DNA of 5,398 nt, taken from positions 1 through 5,398 of the forward strand of contig CALMIB010000307.1 in the NCBI GenBank assembly GCA_937863945.1. Direction: 5' to 3'. The notes beneath the pieces were generated by a model. That model made no database searches and was not told the origin of the DNA. It worked only from the letters and a program-made list of their open reading frames with translations. Below, piece by piece: positions 1 through 4,979 of this stretch. Both the position numbers and the translations under genes were made by a program. This DNA is from an uncultured Longilinea sp. GTDB lineage: Bacteria; Chloroflexota; Anaerolineae; Anaerolineales; Anaerolineaceae. The number at the start of each line of letters is the position of its first letter. Position 1 is the stretch's first letter.

Positions 1-6
1 CCGCAC

Positions 7-39
7 AAAAACAAGACAGGACGGTCCCGCGACCGTCCT
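7..39 (-). terminator. Rho-independent terminator of the four-gene unit
   Basis: Arms 18-26 and 31-39 form a perfect 9-bp stem (AGGACGGTC / GACCGTCCT) with a 4-nt loop. In the minus direction GTCTTGTTTTT follows (17 down to 7). It lies 29 nt after the lipoprotein stop. Stem, loop and U-rich tail are all typical. Confidence 0.5.
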
Positions 40-68
40 CTTGATGATGATTTTCGGCTCTGCCATCA

Positions 69-1091
69 TTACGGCTGCAAGCTCAGTTCCAGGCTGGTCA
101 GGGCTACCGTGCCAGGGATGCGACCGGCGCTTTCCTGGCGGAACACCAGCCGGGCGTTGGTGGACTGGCTGACGGTGTAGGGGAGGACAACATCGAAGGG
201 CGTGTGGCTGAGATCGCCGGTTGGGAAAATCAATTCCAGCGACTCGCTGGCCAGAACGGCGCCCTGTTCATCCAGCAATTCGACAATCAGCGGGTTTTCG
301 TTGACCGGCCGGGCCAGCGCGGTGATTTGCAGCAGGCCGCCGCTGATCACCTGGTTCTCAAGCGGCGCGCGGATGATGTACGGCTCGCGGTCGTAACCGG
401 CCGGGTAGATCTGGTCCTCGCCCATCTGGATCAGGATCAGGTCGGTGGAGGTCAGCGCGGAAACGCGGCCAAAACGGTCGCGCGTGCTGACGATCAGGCG
501 GGCCAGTTCGGCCGGCGCGAGCAATTCGAAGGTAATTTCCGGCGCGATGGAGATGCTGCGCCCGGCATAGGCCGCAAAATTCAGGCGGGTTTGATACAGA
601 TTGCGGCCGTCTTCGCCGATTAACTCCACCCACACCAGCCCGTCCGCGCCGGGCATGGCGTTGGCGCTGATGGTGAGCGGCGATTTGACCTTAGAAAACA
701 AACCGGGGCGTTTGATCAGCATGGTGGCCGCGGCCGGTTGGGGCGTGGGCGTGATGGTGGGGGTGCGTCGCCACCAGGGCGTGTTGGTGGGCGTGGGTCC
801 CTGGGTGGGCGGGATTTCAAACGTGGGGGTCAGTGTGGGCTGCGGCAATTCGCTGGGAGCGGCCGATGGTTCGGCGGTTGCTTCAACCGGCGGCATGGTG
901 GGCCAGGCGGTCTCGAGGTCGGGCTGCGGCTGGCTTTCGGCGGCAGCCGTCTGTGCGGCGATTTCGGTGCGCAGGGCCGGCGGGGTGAGCAGCGCGGCGC
1001 CTGGCAGGCTGCCTGAGCAGCCCGCGGTCAGCAGCAGGCAGATCGCGGCGAGACATAAACCAAATCTGGATTGATTTCTGGAAACATTCAT
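69..1091 (-). CDS. Secreted lipoprotein with Pro/Thr-rich linker and two Ig-like repeats
   Basis: A 340-residue predicted lipoprotein of unknown function. The N-terminus has Arg5 and Arg9, a hydrophobic core (10-21) and the lipobox LLTAGC, with lipidation expected at Cys25. Residues about 52-122 form a Pro/Thr/Ala-rich, probably extended linker containing PTPTNTP and TPTITPTP; an unusual WWRR (106-109) sits within it. The rest is two tandem beta-rich repeats, 124-221 and 238-338. They share the pattern I..P, V.S.L.I.A.A.P, L.VEL..E.G, PF (or a similar pair) and ARL, and end in LTS..L.L. The pattern resembles Gmad2-like bacterial Ig domains. The protein is probably anchored to the outer face of the membrane, where the linker holds the Ig-like domains away from it. 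The ATG at 1091 is 4 nt after the oxidoreductase stop. This start is preferred to the TTG at 1103 because of the GGAAG position. It is last gene of the unit, followed by a terminator. No enzymatic motif is visible. Confidence 0.5.
   Translation of the reverse strand: MNVSRNQSRFGLCLAAICLLLTAGCSGSLPGAALLTPPALRTEIAAQTAAAESQPQPDLETAWPTMPPVEATAEPSAAPSELPQPTLTPTFEIPPTQGPTPTNTPWWRRTPTITPTPQPAAATMLIKRPGLFSKVKSPLTISANAMPGADGLVWVELIGEDGRNLYQTRLNFAAYAGRSISIAPEITFELLAPAELARLIVSTRDRFGRVSALTSTDLILIQMGEDQIYPAGYDREPYIIRAPLENQVISGGLLQITALARPVNENPLIVELLDEQGAVLASESLELIFPTGDLSHTPFDVVLPYTVSQSTNARLVFRQESAGRIPGTVALTSLELSLQP
78..380 (-). repeat. Lipoprotein Ig-like repeat 2
   Basis: It encodes residues 238-338. It opens with IIRAPLENQV, carries LLQITALARP and IVELLDEQG, then TPFDVVLPY and ARLVF, and closes with GTVALTSLELSL. 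The VELxxExG, ARL and LTSxxL positions match repeat 1, which suggests an old duplication. Similarity is not evident at DNA level. Confidence 0.5.
429..722 (-). repeat. Lipoprotein Ig-like repeat 1
   Basis: It encodes residues 124-221 of the lipoprotein. It opens with MLIKRPG, carries SPLTISANAMP and WVELIGEDG, and closes with GRVSALTSTDLIL. It aligns by eye with repeat 2 over its whole length at protein level. The boundaries are approximate. Confidence 0.5.
789..813 (+). other. G-quadruplex-type motif on the template strand of the lipoprotein linker
   Basis: Five GGG runs with loops of 3, 5, 1 and 1 nt (789-791, 795-797, 803-805, 807-809, 811-813) satisfy the canonical G3N1-7 pattern. The motif sits in the part encoding the Pro/Thr-rich linker, so it may be only a by-product of CCC/ACC-rich codons. 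Further G-runs lie at 740-763. Confidence 0.5.
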
Positions 1092-1095
1092 GTTT

Positions 1096-1965
1096 TTATG
1101 CAACTTCCGGGGCCACCTGCTCCATCAACGTGCGCATGGCGCGTTCGCGTTCTGCCTGTGATTGTACCTTGAAATGGATGAGCGCGTAGTTCATGCCGGC
1201 ATCGCGCAGCGCGCGCAGTTGTGCGGCGATCTGAGTGGGCGAGCCGCTCAACGACGCGTCCGCTTCGGCGGCGTCACCGAAGCGCAGGCCCAGGCGCAGG
1301 CAAACCGTGAACGGCCGCCCGGCTGCCAGGAATGGGCGCGCGGGTTGCAGCAGGCGCGCCAGCGTTTCGGCGTCGGTGTGGTTGGGGTGCCAGCCGTCGC
1401 CCAGCAGCATGGCGCGCCGGACGGTGACCTGCGAATCGCCGGCTACCCACAGGGGCGGGCCGCCGGACTGGATGGGCGCGGGCGCAAAATCGACATCTGC
1501 AAACTGGTAATACTTTCCCTGGAAGGAAGCCGTGCGCGTGCCGCGCCACAGCGTGCGCAGCACTTTGAGGGCTTCATCCATCCGTTTACCACGGTTGGAA
1601 AAATCACTGCCCAGCGCCTGGTATTCGCCGCGCGACCAGCCCACGCCGCACGCCAGCATGGCCCGCCCGCCGGAAAGCACATCCAGCGTGGCAATTTGCC
1701 TGGCGACTTCAACCGGGTTGCGCTGCGGAAGCACCAGCGCCGAGATGCCCAGGCGGACCCGCTGGGTCAGCCCGGCCAGATACGCCAGCGTGGTGACGGC
1801 TTCGAGCAGCGGCGAATAACGGGCGGCATCGGCCTGCGGAAGCGCCAGATGGTCGGTTGTCCACGCCGAGTCAAATCCCAGGCTTTCGGCCGCCAGGGCC
1901 GTATCCACTGTTGCCAGGCGGCCGGATTGCGCGCCGTAGCTGGGAAGCACGACGCCAAATTTCAT
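1096..1965 (-). CDS. Luciferase-like (LLM class) oxidoreductase, probably F420-dependent, Rv2161c/TIGR03619 type
   Basis: A 289-residue single-domain TIM-barrel enzyme of the bacterial luciferase superfamily, probably using coenzyme F420 (less likely FMN) for hydride transfer in the cytosol. Visible marks are the N-terminal strand MKFGVVLPSYG, AESLGFDSAWTTDHL (26-40) with the cofactor-site Asp-His, LVLPQRNPVEVARQIATLD (77-95), LSGGR (97-101), and GVGW with EYQALG (107-119). The last three are typical of the Rv2161c-type subfamily. Near the C-terminus PTQIAAQLRALRDAGMNYAL (243-262) is the usual closing helix-strand of the barrel. Length is normal. The ATG at 1965 overlaps the receiver stop (ATGA) and has no clear Shine-Dalgarno site, so it probably relies on translational coupling. 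The substrate cannot be told, and no F420-biosynthesis gene is in view. The superfamily call is very secure; the cofactor is an inference from the subfamily. Confidence 0.5.
   Translation of the reverse strand: MKFGVVLPSYGAQSGRLATVDTALAAESLGFDSAWTTDHLALPQADAARYSPLLEAVTTLAYLAGLTQRVRLGISALVLPQRNPVEVARQIATLDVLSGGRAMLACGVGWSRGEYQALGSDFSNRGKRMDEALKVLRTLWRGTRTASFQGKYYQFADVDFAPAPIQSGGPPLWVAGDSQVTVRRAMLLGDGWHPNHTDAETLARLLQPARPFLAAGRPFTVCLRLGLRFGDAAEADASLSGSPTQIAAQLRALRDAGMNYALIHFKVQSQAERERAMRTLMEQVAPEVA
1104..1108 (-). promoter_or_regulatory. Probable ribosome binding site of the lipoprotein gene
   Basis: GGAAG on the minus strand, inside the end of the oxidoreductase gene, 12 nt before the ATG at 1091. 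The spacing is long but workable. The upstream TTG at 1103 touches this site and so cannot be served by it. Confidence 0.5.
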
Positions 1966-2336
1966 CGCTTTTGAGCCATCAGGACGCGGTCAATGGCGGC
2001 GCGCAGGTCGTCAAAATCGACCGGTTTGGAGAGGTATCCGTTCGCGCCGGCCGCGGTGGAAGGCGAGATGCCCTGATCGGCGTCGGTGGCCGATAAGACG
2101 ATGATCGGGATGCGGCTGGTGGCTTTCTGGTTGCGAAGCGCGCGAATCAGGGCAACGCCGCTCATCTCGTGCATGTTAAAATCGACCACGATGACATCCG
2201 GCTGCTCTTCCGCGGCTTTGGAAACTGCCTGGATGGGTGAATCGCAGGTCAGCGGCTGATAGCCGAGCAGTTGCGAAGCCTTTTCCATCAGGTGCAGCGC
2301 CATGGGATCATCGTCGACGAACAAAATCAGGGTCAT
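1962..2336 (-). CDS. Single-domain response regulator (CheY-like receiver)
   Basis: A 124-residue receiver domain with no output domain. It should accept phosphate from a histidine kinase and act by protein-protein contact or as a phosphorelay intermediate. Key residues are all present: the acidic cluster Asp8-Asp9-Asp10 (Mg2+ binding) after the first strand, phosphoacceptor Asp52 in VIVVDFNM, Ser82 in IVLSA as the Thr/Ser switch, Tyr101 as the aromatic switch, and Lys104 followed by Pro105 in YLSKPVD. The protein ends right after the last helix (RAAIDRVLMAQKR), so a DNA-binding domain has not simply been cut off. The start is set by the AAAGG site and the canonical N-terminus MTLILFVDDD. It follows the peptidase stop by 19 nt and overlaps the next gene by 4 nt (ATGA). 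No kinase is in the window, so its partner is unknown. Confidence 0.5.
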   Translation of the reverse strand: MTLILFVDDDPMALHLMEKASQLLGYQPLTCDSPIQAVSKAAEEQPDVIVVDFNMHEMSGVALIRALRNQKATSRIPIIVLSATDADQGISPSTAAGANGYLSKPVDFDDLRAAIDRVLMAQKR

Positions 2337-2342
2337 TGTGTG

Positions 2343-2347
2343 CCTTT
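2343..2347 (-). promoter_or_regulatory. Shine-Dalgarno site that fixes the receiver-protein start
   Basis: AAAGG on the minus strand, 6 nt before the ATG at 2336. The alternative start at 2378 would add 14 residues without similarity to receivers and would overlap the peptidase gene by 23 nt. Confidence 0.5.
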
Positions 2348-2355
2348 GATCTTGC

Positions 2356-3858
2356 TTAGAGGTGGTAAATATCCCCATACTTGGATTGCAGGTAGCGCAT
2401 GTACGGCTGCGGGTCGATTTTGGAGCCGGTCACGCGCTGCACCAATTCTTGCGGTTCAAACTTGGAACCGTGGGTATGCACATTGCGGCGCAGCCAGGCC
2501 AGCAGCGCGCTGAAGTCGCCGTGCTCGATCTGGCTGTCCAGGTCGGGCAAATCGCGGCGGATGCACTCCCAGAATTGCACCGAAACGAGGTTGCCGAGCG
2601 CATAGGTGGGGAAGTAGCCAAACATGCCGGCCGACCAGTGCACGTCCTGCAAAATGCCGTTTTTATTGTTTGGGGGCGTGATGCCCAGGTAATCGTGCAT
2701 GCGCGCGTTCCAGATCTCGGGCAGGTCTTTGGCTTCCAGGCTGCCCTCCATCATGGCGATTTCCAGCTCCATGCGCAGCATGATGTGCAAATTGTAAGTG
2801 GCTTCATCGGATTGGATGCGGATGAGCGAGGGTTCCACTTTGTTGATGCCGCGGTAGAAGTCCATCAAATCCACGTTGCCCAACACTTCCGGGAAGCTTT
2901 GCTGGAATTTTGGGTAGAAATATTTCCAGAAGGGCAGTGAGCGCCCCACCAGGTTTTCCCACAGGCGCGATTGGGATTCGTGAATGGCCATGGATGCGCC
3001 GCGGGTGAGCGGGGTGCGGCGGTACGCGGGATTGACGCCCTGCTCGTAGAGGGCATGACCACATTCGTGCATGCTGCTGAAGAGCGCCGAGCTGCCGCGG
3101 TCGGCGTCGAAACGGGTGGTGATGCGCACGTCGCCGGTGCCGAAGGAGATGGTGAAGGGATGCGCCGAGCGGTCCTGGCGGCCGCGTTTCCAGTCGTAGC
3201 CGAACCGGGTGATCACTTCCACGCCGAAATGCCACTGTTTTTCTTCATCGAAATATTTGCGCATGAAATCGTCGTTCACCTGCGGCTTTGCCTGGATGGC
3301 CTGGATGAGTGCGACCTGTTGCGGGCGCAATTTGTTGAAAATGGCCTGCACGTCGGCCGTCTTCAGGCCGGGTTCATAATCATCCAACAGTGGGTCATAC
3401 ACATGGTCGAAAGGCGCAAACAGGGAAGCGTAACCGCGGCGCAACTCGATGATTTTTTGCAGGTGCGGCAGAAAAAGCGCGAAATTGTTCTCTGCACGGG
3501 CGCGCGCCCACACGCCCTGCGCCACAGTGGTGACGCGCGCGAACTCGGCCACTTTTTCCGAGGGGACGCGGGTATCTTTATCGTAATTGTGGCGGGTGAC
3601 CCTGATCAGGCGGGCATCGTCCGAGTCGGGGTTGAGCTGGTCAGCCTGACCGGCGAGGTCTTCGAGCAGCCGGCCGGTTTCCTCCGAGGTAAAACGCTTG
3701 TGCGCCAGCGCGGAGAGGGTGGCCAGAGCGTCGCCGCGGTCTTCCGAGCCGCCTTCGGGCATGTAGGTCTGTTGGTCCCAGCTTAATACGCTGGCAGCAG
3801 CCGACAGGTCGGCGACTTCGTTCAAGATACGCTTCAATTGGTCAATTTTCGGTTGCAT
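2356..3858 (-). CDS. Metallocarboxypeptidase of family M32 (Taq carboxypeptidase type)
   Basis: A 500-residue cytosolic zinc carboxypeptidase that removes single residues from peptide C-termini, probably in peptide turnover. All M32 signature motifs are present in order: DVRIT (243-247, DXRXT), HECGH (264-268, HEXXH), HESQ (293-296), IRIQSDE (346-352) and GILQDVHW (401-408, GXXQDXHW). His264, His268 and Glu294 fit the zinc ligands, with the same 4- and 26-residue spacing as His269/His273/Glu299 of the Pyrococcus enzyme, and Glu265 is the catalytic base. IRIQSDE carries Ser where the I/VRXXAD consensus has Ala. There is no signal peptide and the sequence is largely helical, as in the family. 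The ATG at 3858 gives the usual length of about 500 residues and has an AAGGA site. An upstream extension to 3960 would run through the promoter. It is first gene of a four-gene unit, with 19 nt to the receiver gene. The family call is very secure; the natural substrates are unknown. Confidence 0.5.
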   Translation of the reverse strand: MQPKIDQLKRILNEVADLSAAASVLSWDQQTYMPEGGSEDRGDALATLSALAHKRFTSEETGRLLEDLAGQADQLNPDSDDARLIRVTRHNYDKDTRVPSEKVAEFARVTTVAQGVWARARAENNFALFLPHLQKIIELRRGYASLFAPFDHVYDPLLDDYEPGLKTADVQAIFNKLRPQQVALIQAIQAKPQVNDDFMRKYFDEEKQWHFGVEVITRFGYDWKRGRQDRSAHPFTISFGTGDVRITTRFDADRGSSALFSSMHECGHALYEQGVNPAYRRTPLTRGASMAIHESQSRLWENLVGRSLPFWKYFYPKFQQSFPEVLGNVDLMDFYRGINKVEPSLIRIQSDEATYNLHIMLRMELEIAMMEGSLEAKDLPEIWNARMHDYLGITPPNNKNGILQDVHWSAGMFGYFPTYALGNLVSVQFWECIRRDLPDLDSQIEHGDFSALLAWLRRNVHTHGSKFEPQELVQRVTGSKIDPQPYMRYLQSKYGDIYHL

Positions 3859-3867
3859 CGAGCGCGA

Positions 3868-3872
3868 TCCTT
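3868..3872 (-). promoter_or_regulatory. Shine-Dalgarno site that fixes the M32 peptidase start
   Basis: AAGGA on the minus strand, 9 nt before the ATG at 3858. It favours this start over the upstream in-frame ATG at 3912 and TTG at 3960. The latter lies within the -35 hexamer, upstream of the predicted transcription start. Confidence 0.5.
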
Positions 3873-3930
3873 GTTGGTTTTCAATCCGATTTCCGCGCGG
3901 CACAGACAACATCACCCCGGGATGAGGACT

Positions 3931-3960
3931 ATTGTATTCCAATACCGCCTTTCGTTGCAA
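3931..3960 (-). promoter_or_regulatory. Predicted sigma70-like promoter of the M32 peptidase operon
   Basis: On the minus strand, TTGCAA (3955-3960, 4 of 6 matches to TTGACA) is followed 18 nt later by TACAAT (3931-3936, 5 of 6 matches to TATAAT). Transcription would start near 3924, giving a leader of about 65 nt before the ATG at 3858. This is the best promoter-like pair in the 179-bp gap between the two units. It is a sequence match only. Confidence 0.5.
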
Positions 3961-3965
3961 ACGAA
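3951..3965. repeat. Inverted repeat overlapping the -35 element, candidate operator
   Basis: TTCGTT-GCA-AACGAA is a perfect 6-bp inverted repeat with a 3-nt centre. It covers the predicted -35 hexamer at 3955-3960. Such a position suits a dimeric repressor blocking RNA polymerase, but no regulator gene is in the window and the arms are short, so this is a candidate only. Confidence 0.5.
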
Positions 3966-3969
3966 TTGT

Positions 3970-4015
3970 GCAGGCGGCCTGCCCGAACGCAAACGGGCGG
4001 CCAGCGGCCGCCCGT
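3970..4015 (-). terminator. GC-rich hairpin(s) after the phosphoglycerate dehydrogenase gene, probable weak terminator
   Basis: Bases 3993-4002 and 4006-4015 are perfect 10-bp inverted arms (ACGGGCGGCC / GGCCGCCCGT) around a 3-nt loop. They begin 22 nt after the TGA stop of the dehydrogenase gene. In the minus-strand direction the stem is followed by TTGCGTTC, a poor U-tract. A smaller hairpin (5-bp arms GCAGG / CCTGC, 3970-3982) follows. The position, at the end of one gene and before a promoter, suggests termination or 3'-end protection, but the weak U-tract means read-through into the next unit cannot be excluded. Confidence 0.5.
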
Positions 4016-4037
4016 CATGCTTACCTGCCAGGAGAAA

Positions 4038-4979
4038 TCAGGCCACTTTCCAGCGCAGCGTTTCGCCCTTCAAGCCGGCGACCACTTCGGTGGCGATATC
4101 ATAAGCAGCGCGGCCCTGGGCTTCCACGGTTTGCGCGCCGATGTGCGGCGTGCAGATGACGCGCGGGTGGCTGACCAGCGGGGTGAGGCCGGGCGGTTCA
4201 GCCACGAAGACATCCAGGCCGGCGGCGGCAACCTTGCCGGACTCAAGCGCCTGAAGCAGGGCATCCTCGTCGATGACGCCGCCGCGCGCCGCGCAAACGA
4301 TGCGCACGCCGTCCTTCATCTTCGCGAAGGCTTCTGCATTGAGCATTCCGCGGCTTTCAGGGGTGAGCGGAATGTGCATGGTGATGACATCGGATTTGGC
4401 CAGCAGTTCATCGAAGGTGACCGGGATACCGCCGCGTTTCTTAATTTCTTCCGCGGGGATCAGCGGGTCGTAGCCGAGGACTTCCATGTCGAACGCCTTG
4501 GCGCGGTCCGCCACGGCGACGCCGATGCGTCCAAAGCCGATCACGCCGAGGGTCTTCTTGAACAGCTCGCCGCCTTCAAATTCTTTCTTGAGCCATTTGC
4601 CGGCTTTCATGGTGGCGTCGGCCCGGGGAATGTCGCGCATGACCGAAAGCATCAATCCGAGAGTTAGTTCAGCCACCGAGACGCTGGTGGCCAAGGGCGA
4701 ATTGACCACCGTCACGCCGGCTTCCCTGGCGGCCTTCAGGTCGATGTTGTCAACGCCCACGCCGGCGCGGCCAACGACCTTGAGATTCTTGGCGGCAGCA
4801 AAAACCGCCGGGGTGACCTTGGTGCGCCCGCGCACGATCAGCGCATCGTATTCCCCGACAATTTGCAGCAAATCGTCGGCCGAAATGCCGGTCTTATCGG
4901 TCACTTCTGCCGCGGCGCGCAAAATTGCTTGCCCGTTTTCTTCCAGACCATCTGTCAGCAGGACCTTCCAAGCACTCAT
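4038..4979 (-). CDS. serA: D-3-phosphoglycerate dehydrogenase-like D-2-hydroxyacid dehydrogenase, short form without ACT domain
   Basis: This 313-residue cytosolic NAD-dependent D-2-hydroxyacid dehydrogenase probably oxidises 3-phosphoglycerate to 3-phosphohydroxypyruvate, the first step of serine synthesis. The substrate-binding half is residues 1-95 and about 285-313; the Rossmann half lies between. The nucleotide loop GFGRIG is at 148-153, followed by Asp171 in YDP, which selects NAD over NADP. The catalytic triad is Arg232 (in AARGG), Glu261 (in AEPP) and His279 (in TPHIGAQT). Arg50 in VRGRTKVT and Arg71 in GRAGVGVDNID match phosphate-binding arginines of PGDHs, which favours this substrate over glyoxylate or lactate. 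The protein stops just after the helix following TPHIG, so the ASB and ACT domains that give long SerA serine feedback are absent. The ATG start at 4979 overlaps the upstream stop (ATGA) and has AAGGAG 8 nt upstream at 4988-4993. Another hydroxyacid dehydrogenase specificity remains possible. Confidence 0.5.
   Translation of the reverse strand: MSAWKVLLTDGLEENGQAILRAAAEVTDKTGISADDLLQIVGEYDALIVRGRTKVTPAVFAAAKNLKVVGRAGVGVDNIDLKAAREAGVTVVNSPLATSVSVAELTLGLMLSVMRDIPRADATMKAGKWLKKEFEGGELFKKTLGVIGFGRIGVAVADRAKAFDMEVLGYDPLIPAEEIKKRGGIPVTFDELLAKSDVITMHIPLTPESRGMLNAEAFAKMKDGVRIVCAARGGVIDEDALLQALESGKVAAAGLDVFVAEPPGLTPLVSHPRVICTPHIGAQTVEAQGRAAYDIATEVVAGLKGETLRWKVA

Noticed and set aside
43..69. Inverted ATGATG / CATCAT arms just upstream of the terminator.
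   Set aside because: The arms are short and AT-rich with a long loop, and partly lie next to the stop codon. They are unlikely to be meaningful beside the clear terminator at 7-39.
1092..1103. A TTG start for the lipoprotein at 1103.
   Set aside because: It directly abuts the GGAAG site, leaving no spacing. The ATG at 1091 gives a normal lipoprotein signal peptide.
1162..1974. A 270-codon open frame on the plus strand.
   Set aside because: It is fully antisense to the luciferase-like oxidoreductase gene, and its translation is rich in Arg, Gln and Gly with no motif.
2337..2378. A longer receiver protein starting at 2378.
   Set aside because: The extra 14 residues do not belong to the receiver fold and would overlap the peptidase gene. 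The ATG at 2336 has an AAAGG site and gives the canonical N-terminus.
2971..3786. A 271-codon open frame on the plus strand.
   Set aside because: It is antisense to the M32 peptidase, which carries every family motif. There is no independent support for a gene here.
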